Shown: piece after piece, positions 53,258-62,665 of the stretch
How the letters are laid out: each line of letters begins with the position of its first letter
Numbering within the stretch: position 1 is the first letter of the stretch
Source: Medakamo hakoo
Lineage: Eukaryota > Chlorophyta > Trebouxiophyceae > Coccomyxaceae
NCBI GenBank assembly: GCA_026636295.1
Contig: CP089463.1
Location: 558,001-622,000, forward strand
Direction: 5' to 3'
DNA: 64,000 nucleotides
The notes under the pieces: generated by a model
Told to the model about the DNA's origin: nothing
Databases searched by the model: none
What the model saw: the letters and a program-made list of their open reading frames with translations, nothing else
Translations under genes and position numbers: made by a program

Positions 53258-53550
53258 GTGGGGTGGGCGGGTGGGTGGGTGGGTGTCGTGGTGCGCGTGT
53301 GTGAAGGCACGGCGTGTGTGTGTGTGCGTGTTTTCATCTCGTCCGAAAAAAGAAACGTTTGGTGATACAAAAGCGGCGAAAGTCCAAAAGAAAAAAAAAC
53401 GCCGTCCACCACCCCCACCCCCCGCCCCCACGCACCTAGGTCAAAACACCGGCTTCCCTTTTTCTCCCACGCACACGCACACACGCGCGCCCACGCCCAC
53501 ACCCACACAGATCGCTCTACGAAAAACACACGCCACCCCTCCCCCACGCC
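53258..53550. other. Convergent spacer with mirrored G-runs, MTHFD / alanine aminotransferase
   Basis: 293 nt. G-runs in GGGTGGG steps (53258-53283) lie just after the MTHFD stop, followed by a GT run (53310-53330). On the other side, C-runs (53409-53433) and CA-rich sequence (53465-53510) form the same pattern on the opposite strand. An A-tract (53387-53399) sits near the middle. No ORF. Confidence 0.6.
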
Positions 53551-55734
53551 TCACCCCCGGAACTCGTCCATGAACCGGGCCTGGAACGCCGCGAAGTCCG
53601 CCATCATCTTGTCCAGGCGGTCCTCCGACGGCAGGATGGTCGTGCGCAGGTGGAACGTCCCCGGCTCCTGGCCGAAGCCCGACCCGGGGACGGTCAGGAT
53701 GCCCGTCTCCTCCACCAGGCGCAGGCAGTACCACGTGTCCGGCGACTTGCCCGCCGCCTTGGCCGCGGCCACGGCTTTCGGGGGCAGGTGCAGGCGCGGG
53801 AAGGCGTACATCGCGCCCTCGGTCGCGTTGCAGGTCACGCCCTCGCACGCGTTGAAGGCCGCGGCCACGGCCTTGGCGCGGCGCTGGTACGAGGCGACGA
53901 TCCCGGACCGGGCGGCGTCATACTCCTTCGCGGCTTCGGACCCGGGCGGCGGGCCCGCCACCATGAGGGAGACGGCCGCCTGGCCCATCGTGTTGGGGCA
54001 CAGGTTGATGGACGAGATTTTGTACAGCTCGTCCATCGTGCCCGGCAGGATGTTGACGGCCTCCATGTAGCCGCCGCGCAGGCCGCACTCGCCCGTGGAC
54101 CCCTTGGACACCGTGTGGAAGGAGACGAGCTCGACGGAGTCGGCGTACGGCGCGCCCAGCTCGCTCAGGACTTTCTTGGCGGAGACAAAGGGGCGGGCCG
54201 GGTCGTACGTGTTTTCCTGGTACACCTCATCCGCCAGGAGGACCAGCTTCTCCTCGTGCGCGAACTTGATCAGCTCTTTCAGCGTGTCGGCGGACAGGCA
54301 CTGCCCGGTGGGGTTGCCCGGGTTGATGAAGACGAGGGCGCGGACGGCGGTGCCCGCCGCGCGCGCGGCCTCGGCCTGCGCGCGCAGGGCCGGAACGTCC
54401 AGCCCCCACCCGTCCTCTTCCACCAGGCCGTAGCCCAGCAGCTGGCCGCCCGCCAGCTGGATGGTGGCCGAGTACAGCGGGTACTGCGGAATCGGGACCA
54501 GGATGCCGTCCCGCCCGTCGCGGATCAGGGCATTCAAAATGTACTTGACGGCCGGCGACGCGCCCTCAGTCAAGAAAATGTTGTCTGGGTTCGCCTTGAC
54601 CCCGCCGTCCCGCTTCTCGATAAAGTCGGCGACTTCCTGGCGGATGCCGGGCGCGCCGCGGGAGTCGGAGTAGGCGCCCAAGCCGCCCGGGAAGTAGGAG
54701 AGGAGCGTGCGGGCGCGGTCCACAGCTTCGGGCGGGAAGAGCGTGCCCACCTTTGGGTCGTCCAAGAGGAAGGGCGCGGCGACGAGGGCCAGGACCTGGC
54801 GGATGAAGGGGATGGGCTTGCCGCCGACGGAGTGCGGGTTGCCGACTGCATTGTGTTGAGGGAGGTGGGCCGTGCGTGAGAGGAAACGCAGACAGGAGGG
54901 AGGGCGGAGGGGCGGGTGTGGGTTGCGCCCTACCCCTCCGACGAGGAGTTGAAAAAAAACGCAACCCTCTCATCCCCATCCCCACCTCCCTCTCATCCGT
55001 TCCGTCCGGCCCTCACCATTCGTGTACAGGATGTCCCGCCCAGCTTTGCGCAGCTCCTCGCCCTTCAAGTAGAGTTCACCGCGCACGGCGTACTGGGCTT
55101 TGAGCATGTTGGCGTTGAGCAAGGACGGGTGGAGGACCTGGGCGGGAGCGTTGTCGTCGAGTGGGTGGGATGGAGAGGGAGAAAGGTGAGAGGGCGTCGG
55201 AGACTCGGCCCATGGGACCGCGCGCACACGCCGGCCCGGCGCGCGTTGCTCATTCCGTCGCGCCGGGCGCACGGCCCGGACCTTGGACCACAGCACAACG
55301 TGACGGGTTGGCCGGGAGGCGGCCGCGGGCGCGCGGACGCGGCGACGAACGGGACGCGGTCGAGGACCTCGCTGGCGCGGGCGCACCCTCCTACGCAGCG
55401 CACAAGGGTGTGTCGCGGCGCAATGCGACGCCGCGCAGCCTCGCCCGCAGCTCACGCTCCCCGCATGCCAAGCAGCCCATGCACGCACCTTGCCGTCAAT
55501 GTCGTTGACGGGCGCGGCGGGGGACGTCGTCGCCGCCTTGCCGTTGGTCGTCGCGAGGCCGTGGAAACCCGTCACCGCGGGAATGGCCGTCGCGGCCGCC
55601 GGCGGCGATTTGAGAGCCATGGCCGTGGGCGTGCAGGTAGCAGGTGGGCTGAAGGGGGTCAGGTACGCGGCGAGGGCGGCGGCGACGGTGGCGGAGGCCT
55701 TGGACTTTTGGCGCAGCAGCAGGCGGGCAAGCAT
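53551..55734 (-). CDS. Alanine aminotransferase
   Basis: A PLP enzyme that interconverts alanine + 2-oxoglutarate with pyruvate + glutamate. Exons are 55734-55489, 55137-55017 and 54845-53551 (phases 0 and 1), giving 553 residues. The joins give NANMLKAQYAVRGELYLKGE and LYTNVGNPHSVGGKPIPF, the plant-like form. The PLP lysine lies in FHTVSKGSTGECGLRGGY near residue 368. Other family blocks: NIFLTEGASPAVKYIL, IPIPQYPLYSATIQLAGG, FINPGNPTGQ and VPGSGFGQEPGTFHLR. Exon 1 encodes an approximately 80-residue Ala/Pro/Thr-rich N-terminus starting MLARLLLRQKSKASATVA, likely mitochondrial. An in-frame ATG 36 nt further upstream is possible. Confidence 0.95.
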
Positions 55735-55851
55735 TGAGACGTGTGTGAGAGGGAGGGGGCAGGAGAACACGCCTGCCGGCTAGGCACAAGCAATTTCTCT
55801 TGTCGCGGGCGGGCGCCGCGCCCCCTCCCTCCACCACCGCACACGCCCGCC
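55735..55851. promoter_or_regulatory. Divergent promoter region, alanine aminotransferase / TTC4
   Basis: 117 nt between start codons, purine-rich on the left (GAGAGGGAGGGGGCAGGAG) and pyrimidine-rich on the right. Confidence 0.4.
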
Positions 55852-57237
55852 ATGACGACGGACCAGGAGTACGGTCGACCGTCAGGCACCACCGGCCCGC
55901 CACCCCAGCCGTCCTCCCTGGCCAATGAAGACCTGCCCTGCGCTTTCTGGGACGCCCTTCCGTCGGCCGACTCGCAACACCCGGACTTGCTGGCTATTGA
56001 GGCGTTGAAAGCCGAATCCTCGCCCGTGGAACAAGCAGAGGCCTTGAAGGTGTGTTTCAGGAGAAGGGGTGGTGTGGCCGCGCGGTGAGGCCGCCTGTGT
56101 GCCGCCGTGTCTCCTGTGTTTCGCCGCCGCCTCTCAACCTTCTCCTTCCAACACCCTCCCCAGTCCCAAGCCAACGACGCCCTGCGCCGGGGCACCCAGC
56201 TCCGCAAGAAATTCTACTTGCGCGAAGCCCTGACTCTGTACACCAAGGCTCTCGCAGCGTTGAGCGGGAAAAAAGATGGGGAGGGCGGTGAACAAGCAAC
56301 AGCAGAGCCGTCGTCGTCCGAACCGGCTCCAGTCGACGACCCGGTCGAAGCCGCGGCTTTGCGCGTCGTCCTCCTGTCCAACCGCGCCCAAGCCCACTTG
56401 ACACTGGACAACAATCGGGCGGCCCTAGAGGATGCGATCGCGGCGGGCGACGCGGACCCGGCCTGCGCCAAGGCGCATTACCGGGCCGCGCGCGCGGCCG
56501 CCCGCCTGGGGGAGTGGGGCGCCGCGGCCGCGGCGTGCGACCGCGGCCTGGCCGCCGTCCCCGGCGACGCCGACTTTACATCTCTCAAAACCTCCATCGC
56601 CGACCAGCGTGCCAAGCGAGAAGCTGCGGCCCGGGAAGCGGCGGCCGCTGCCGCGGCCGCACGCGCACCCGCGCGCGCTTTGGCGGCCGCGGTTGCGGCC
56701 CGCGGCGTGCGCGTCGGCCTGCCTCAATTCACCGCCGCCGTCGGGACGCGCCGGCCCTGGCTGGAAGGCGACGTCCTGCACTGGCCCGTGCTCTTTGCCT
56801 ACCCGGAGGCCGGGGCAGGGTGTGCGCCGGACGTGGTCGAAGCCGTCCCCGAAAGCGATTGCCTGTCTCCGCACCTAGACGCGGTGTTTGGCCCCGGCGC
56901 CCCGCCCCTGCCCTGGGACGACGGCGAGGGCGGGAGCGGGGAACCCGCCTACACACGCCAGTCCGTGGAACTGTACTACCTGTCGCACGCGACGGCTCCC
57001 CTTGACCTCCCAGCGCTGGCGGAGGCCCTGCACGGCGGGTGGCCGGATGGGGTGGCGCCAGCGCCGCCCGCCCGCTACGGGCCGACGGCCGCGCGCCTCG
57101 TGAAAGTCCCGGAAGACGAGCGGCTGGGCGCCCTGCTGGCCCGGCCCGACATGGTGGTGCCGGGCGTGCCCGTCTTTTTTGTGGTGGCCAAGGGCACGGC
57201 ATTCCGGGAGCGGTGGCTGGCGGCGGACGAGTGGTGA
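55852..57237 (+). CDS. TTC4/Cns1-type TPR co-chaperone of Hsp90
   Basis: Exons 55852-56049 and 56164-57237 join in phase 0 (423 residues). The N-terminal PCAFWDALPSAD is typical of the family. Three TPRs span about 68-185 (RRGTQLRKKFYLREALTLY; LSNRAQAHLTLDNNRAALED; AHYRAARAAARLGEW). A helical Ala-rich linker follows, then the C-terminal wheel domain (WPVLFAYPEAG, SVELYYLSHATAPLD, VPGVPVFFVVAKGTAFRERW). Cns1/TTC4 binds Hsp70 and Hsp90 and helps elongation-factor folding in yeast. The TPR spacing contains an acidic insertion between repeats 1 and 2. Confidence 0.9.
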
Positions 57238-57372
57238 TGGGATGGAGAGAGGGTTGGCCACTCGTGACGTGTTATAGACGGAGACAGAGAGTGAGTGTGC
57301 GACTCAGACCATCGTTCAAAGCCGGCAGCCTGTGCCCGCCCCTCCCTCCTCCCTCCACACACACGCCCCGCC

Positions 57373-59910
57373 ATGGGCGGCTCCCTCGCGGTCGCTCCCG
57401 GCCGGTCAGGCTTCCTGACGGGGCTGTCCCCAGCCCAGAAGCGGACGCTGGCGGTGAGTTGAGGGGCGCGACGAATGCACCGCATCGAACGCTGCGTCGC
57501 GCCGAAAAGTCGGCCGCGTCACGGACCGCGCACCCTCGTTTCGAGCGGTAAATCGGCGTGTGACGAGGCTGTGCATGTCTCCTCTCTCACAGCCTTGCGT
57601 GAGAGCGGTGCCGGGCGCAGGCGGGACGCGCGCACGCGACGCTCCTGTGTTTGCGCGCACAGCCCCTCGCGCCCTCTCCAGTAGCTACCACCGCTCCCTC
57701 CCTCTCTCTCTCTCTCACGACGCCCCGTCCATCCACACAATCCAACCTAGCTCATCCTCCTCGCCGGCTCCACTGTCGGCGGTAAAGCCTTGCGCCGCGG
57801 CGTCGCCGCCGCCCAGCGGGAGCAGGCCGAACTGTGCGCGGCGGCGGACCTGGACCGCGGGTCGGCCGGGTCGGCGCGCCGCCGCGCGGCGCGCACGCCC
57901 AAAGTTGCCGTGGATGCCGTCTTTTTCGCGCGCTTGCGCGGCATCCTGAAGATGTGAGTTGAGGCGAGAGGTGGAGGGGGGCGACGCGTGCGTGCACGCG
58001 TGTCCGGTTCCCTCACACCCGCCCCCCCCCCCCCTCTCCCTCAAAACACCAGTTGCGTCCCGTCTGCGACCTCGCCCGAGGCCGGGCTCATCGCCGTCCA
58101 GGCCCTGCTGCTGCTCTCCCGCACCTACCTGACCGACTACATCTCCCGCATTGAAGCAAACGCGGGCCGCCACCTCATCGCCCAGAACTTCGGCAAGTTC
58201 GGCCGGGGCCTGGCGCTCTTCGCCGCGGTCGCCATCCCCGCGTCCGCCGTCAACGCGGGCCTGAAGCTCATGCAGAAGCGCATCCAGCTGGCGTTCCAGG
58301 CCCGCCTGACGCGCCACCTGCACGCCCGGTACACGGCCAACCGGGCATACTACGCCGCGTCCGTGCTGGGAGGCCTGACGCACGCGGACCAGCGCATCAC
58401 GGAAGACGTCGAAAAGTTCAGTGCCGCCGTCGCCGAACTGTATTCCTACACCTTCAAGCCGCTCCTGGACGTCGTCCTCTTCACGCGTTCCCTGGCCCGC
58501 ATCATGGGCTACCGGGGCCAGTTTGCCCTGTACGGCTACTACGTCGCGTCGGCCACCCTGCTGCGGGCCATGTCGCCGCCGCTGGCGCTGATGACGGCGC
58601 AGGAGGCGGGGCTGTCGGGGTCGCTGCGCGCCGCGCACCAGCGCCTCGTCTCCTCCGCCGAGGAAGTCGCGTTCAACGACCCGCCCGCGGGCGCGGCCGA
58701 AGCCATGATCCTGGACTCGCACCTGGCCCGCCTGCTCCGCCACGCCCGGCTCTCCGCCTTCCAGCGCTTTGTCCAGCAGGCCGCGGACGGGTACTTTGTC
58801 AAGTACGCCGCGTCGGTCGTCGCGCTCCTCACCTACGCGGCGCCGCTCTACTTCCGCGACCCGGCGCGCCGGGGGTCGCGCGACGACATCACGGGCGACT
58901 ACATCCGGGCCATGCGCCTCCTCCAAAACACGTCCCGCGGCGTGGGCGACCTGGTGCTGGTGTACAAGCGCGTGACCGCGCTCGCGGGCTACACCGCGCG
59001 CGTCGCGGAGCTGGAGGAGGCCGTGACCCGCCTGTCGTCCGGCGACCCGGCGGTCCTGGCCCGGGACCTGTACCTGCGCAACGTGTCGTCGTCGACCGCC
59101 CTGGCGCAGGGCGGGCCGTCCGGCGACCTGTCCACCGTGGAAGACGTGCCGGAGCCGACGCGCGCGGTCGGCGACGACATCGAGTTCTCGCGCGTCGCCC
59201 TCAACGCGCCCGACGGGACGCCCCTGGTCCGGGAGCTGTCCTTCAAGGTCACGCCGGGCACGTCCGTCATGGTCATGGGGCCCAACGGCTCCGGCAAGTC
59301 GTCCCTGCTGCGCGTCCTGGCGGGCCTGTGGCCGCTGCAGGGCGGCACCATCACCTCCCCGCCCCAGGGCTCCGTCTTTTACCTGTCCCAGCGCCCGTAC
59401 CTGGTCGCGGGCACGCTGCGCGACCAGCTGCTGTGGCCGCTCCCGCCACGCCGGGTCTGGTGGGCGGCGCCGCCGGCCGCCCGGGCCGCCTTCGTGCGCC
59501 TGCCGCGCGGCAACGAAGCCCGGTCGGAGAGCGCCGCGTCCCTCGACGCGCGCCTGGGCGACGCGATGGAGGCCGTCGGCCTGGACTATCTCCTCGTCCG
59601 CGGCCGCGGCTTCGACCAGGTCCAGCCCTGGACGGAGACGCTGAGCGGCGGCGAGAAGCAGCGGCTGGCCATGGCCCGCCTGCTCTTCCACCGGCCGGCG
59701 TTTGCGATCCTCGACGAGTGCACGTCCGCGGTGTCCGCGGACGGCGAGCTGGAACTGTACCGGGCGCTGCGGGCGGCCGGCGTGACGCTGCTGTCCATCG
59801 CGCACCGGCCCGCCCTGAAGCAGTTCCACGATGTGGTTGTGCATTTCGATGGGAGCCAGGCGGGGCACGGGTGGCGGCTGGAGGACATGCGGCCCGGCGG
59901 TGGCAAGTGA
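57373..59910 (+). CDS. Peroxisomal-type ABC half transporter, subfamily D
   Basis: ABCD half transporters import fatty acyl-CoAs into peroxisomes as dimers. Exons are 57373-57453, 57751-57953 and 58053-59910 (phases 0 and 2), giving 713 residues. The membrane domain has the family signatures LLLSRTYLTDYISRIEANAG, YYAASVLGGLTHADQRITED and SAEEVAFNDPPAGAAEA (the EEA-like loop). The nucleotide-binding domain has Walker A GPNGSGKSS near 503, LSGGEKQRLAMARLLFHRP near 624 and ILDECTSAVS. The first two exons encode the short N-terminal part (LILLAGSTVGGKALRRG). It could instead be the plastid/cyanobacterial relative, but the EEA loop favours ABCD. Confidence 0.9.
57702..57716 (+). repeat. (CT)n polypyrimidine run in ABCD intron 1
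   Basis: A CT microsatellite about 35 nt before the 3' splice site (CCTAG), probably serving as the polypyrimidine tract. Intron 2 has a run of about 13 C at 58022-58034 in the same role. Confidence 0.6.
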
Positions 59911-60048
59911 GAGGAGGGATGGGAGAGGCGAGACTTTTTTGGGCCGAGCGCGTGTGTGCAGAGAGTTTTGCCATTCAGCCGTTCGTTTCCTGCTGTTGCT
60001 TCCTTGCTTCCGCCTCACTCGCACGCCACGCACGCCCCTCACACGACG

Positions 60049-60677
60049 ATGCGGCGGACACTGGCTGCCCTGGCGGTCCGGGCCGCGGACCTGGCGGCGC
60101 GCGGCGGCGCGGGCGCTGCGGGACAACTTGCGCCGTCGATCGCTAGCCGTGCGCCGGCGACGGCGCTCCCTCCGCCGCCCTCCTCCCTGACCCGCGGCTT
60201 CGCCGCTTCCACCAGCGGGCGGGCAATCGTGGTGGTCATGCAGCCGTTCATGGCGCGCGGCGTGGCGACGACGTCTGCTGCTGCTGCTGCCGCTGAGGAC
60301 GCCGCAGCGTCAACCACCTCGACCTCCGGCTCGGCCCACGCCATCGCCGCGCTCAAGGCCCGGCTCATGCCCGCCACCGGCCGCAACCAGTTCCGGCGAA
60401 AGTGGAAGAAGCAGGCCGAGATCAAGGTGTGTTGTTTTGGGGGGCCGCCCGTGCGTGTCCGCCCCTCGCTGGCCGTCGTCCCCACGCAGGACTCTCACCA
60501 CACCTCCTCCTCCATGCACACCCTCCCCAGGCCAACCACCGGCGCCGCCTGCACCAGGAAGCCCTGGCGTCCGCGCGCAAGCTGCGGGAGCGCAAAGCCC
60601 GGTGGGCGGCGGCGGCGTCCGCAGGCCGGGCGGGCGAGGGGATGGGCGTGGAGGCGCCTGTGGCGGGCGGCGTGTGA
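60049..60677 (+). CDS. Small basic protein, probably organellar, unassigned
   Basis: Exons 60049-60426 and 60531-60677 join in phase 0 (174 residues). The first 80 residues are Arg/Ala/Ser-rich without acids (MRRTLAALAVRAADLAARGG; TRGFAASTSGRAI), a presequence type. The mature part is short and very basic: ALKARLMPATGRNQFRRKWK, then KKQAEIKANHRRRLHQEALA and RKLRERKARW across the splice. The size and charge would suit a mitochondrial ribosomal or RNA-binding protein, but I recognise no family. It is convergent with NSUN5, with only 39 nt between the two stop codons. Confidence 0.6.
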
Positions 60678-60706
60678 AAAAAACTAGACTGGGAAAAAAA
60701 ATTCGC

Positions 60707-60711
60707 TTACA
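60707..60711 (-). terminator. Candidate TGTAA poly(A) signal of the NSUN5 gene
   Basis: On the minus strand TGTAA begins 6 nt after the TAG stop, inside the 39-nt gap to the convergent neighbour. Confidence 0.35.
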
Positions 60712-60716
60712 GGACA

Positions 60717-62548
60717 CTACCCCTTGACGAACAGCGCCACAAAAAAGCCGTCGCTTCCATCTTCCGCCTCGTCCACTCTCACCAGCGCGTCCGCTTCAGC
60801 GTCGGTCAATCCGGGCACCGCCCCGCGCAGGCCGCGCCGGTGCCAGGCCGGCAGCGCGGCTTCCAGCCTCCACCCGGCCGCACGCCCACAAGGTGAAGCC
60901 AGCGCCGCCGCGACGACCGCCTCATTCTCCTGGACGTGGATGGAGCAGGTGGAGTAGATGACGCGGGCGACGGCCGGGAAGGCGGGCGAGAGCGCGTGCG
61001 TCAAGGCAGTCAGCTGGAAAGCGGCCAGCCGCTCCAGGCGGGCGGCGCCGTCGCCGCGGCCTGCCCCTCCGCCGCCCGCGGCCAGCCAGTCCCCGCGCAC
61101 GGCGGACGTGCCGGACCCGGAACAGGACGGGTCCAGCAGGATGGCGCGGACGGACGGCAGGGCCGGGTGGGCGGGCGGCGCGGCGCCGCCGTCACCCCGC
61201 AGGCTCAGGAAGTCGGCGTGGAGCGGGCGGACGATCCCGCCGGCCCCCGCCCGTTCAGCCGCCGCCGTCAGCGTGGACAGCCGGTCGGCGTCCCGGTCGC
61301 AGCCGATGACGGTGCCGGTGGGGCCGACCATGGCTGTTGTTGTTGTATGTGTGTGTGTTGGATGGGAGGGCCGTGAGAGGACGGTGAACGGACAGGCGAG
61401 CCGCACCCCCCACCCCAGCCAACAGGGAACGAAAACAACAGGCGACCGCTCAGCCCCGAAAGATAAAGTAAGAGTTGTGTCGCCATTTTGTTATAAAGAT
61501 GTAGGCGAGGTACCGACCAAAGTCCTCTTGAAGCAAAGTCCGATTGTTGTGACTTGTTGAAATTCAGTCATCACCGCGGGCGCGCGCTGTTTTCGTTTCT
61601 TTCTTTCCACACGCGTCGCCTTTCCCATCCACACATACCTGCGACGTGCGTCGTCTTGTTGCCGGGCGCCGCGCACGCGTCCAGCACCACCCACCCGGCC
61701 CCAGGCGCCAGCGCGTGCGCCGGCATGCAGGACGACGACGACTGGAGGATGAGGCGGCCATCGGCCACGGCCGGGTGGTCGTGCAGGTCGGTGCCCGGCG
61801 GGAAGACGAGGACGTCCGGCAGGCACGGGTGGCGGGCCGGGGCCGGCAAGTGCGCGGACCCAGGGTCTGCCGCCAGCCAGGCCACTGCCTCGTCGGCAGA
61901 CCAGGCCAGGGCGTTGGCCCGGACGGCGCGCGGGCGGGGCGGGGGCGGGGCCGGGCCGGGCGGGAGGAGGCCGCCCGCGCGCGCGGCCGCGAGCGACGCT
62001 TTCAGGGCGTCCGCCGCGCCCAACACCGCTCTCTCAGCGGGGCCGACGGGGCGCAAGCCCTGGCCGAGCAGGACCTCGTAGGCCAGGACCAGGGCCACGG
62101 CCCGGGTCAGGCGCGGGTGGGCGGCCAGGAGGGGCGTGCCGTCCAGCGCCGCGCCCAGCGCCGCGCTGTGCTGGAGCGTGCGCGCGGCGACCGCGTGCGT
62201 CGCGCCCGGCGCGACGTTGCCCGGAGCGAGGGTCAGGCTTTTTAGGGCAGAGCCTTTGGCTTTGCCTGCCGCGGCGGCGAGGAGGCGGGCCACCGCGGCC
62301 GCGGCCTGGCGGTCGACGGGCGAGGCGGGCGCCCAGGGCTTGGCCGGGGTGGTCGGCGCCGCTGGTCCGACGGCGACGGCGGCTGGGGCACCGCCACCTC
62401 CCCCGCCCGCCCGACGCGGCCAGCCCTTTTTCTTCTTTCGTTTCTTGGTGGTGGGCTTGTCCAGGCCGTTGCCGCCGCCTGGGCCACCAAGGCGAGGCGC
62501 GCCCGGCCGGCGCAGGAGCGAGGGCTTCTTTCGTGAAGAGCCCACCAT
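60717..62548 (-). CDS. NSUN5: NSUN5/Rcm1-type rRNA cytosine-C5 methyltransferase
   Basis: NSUN5/Rcm1 makes m5C in large-subunit rRNA (position 2278 in yeast 25S). Exons 62548-61639 and 61333-60717 join in phase 1 (508 residues). The N-terminus is basic (KKRKKKKGWPRR). Family blocks are VRANALAWSADEAVAWLAAD, DACAAPGNKTTHVAAMVG across the splice (SAM site), ILLDPSCSGSGTSAVRGDWL and VIYSTCSIHVQENEAVV. Both catalytic cysteines are present (PSCSG and STCS). The 305-nt intron contains a comparatively A/T-rich stretch near 61460-61570. Stop is TAG. Confidence 0.9.
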
Positions 62549-62665
62549 GCGGTCGGGGCCGTGCCGTCGACGTGCCGGACTGGAGTGTGAACTGAGCGCA
62601 CAGGCGGGGGGCGCGCACACACTGGTTCGTTTCTTTCCCTCCGCCCCAGCCGCTGACGCGCCATC
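62549..62665. promoter_or_regulatory. Divergent promoter region, NSUN5 / Tim21-Coa1-like
   Basis: 117 nt between start codons, with CACACACTGGTTCGTTTCTTT on the plus-gene side. No TATA-like element. Confidence 0.4.

Noticed and set aside
57715-60126. 803-residue open frame antisense to the ABCD transporter
   Set aside because: The sense strand has Walker A, the ABC signature and Walker B. The antisense frame shows no domain and crosses the sense introns.
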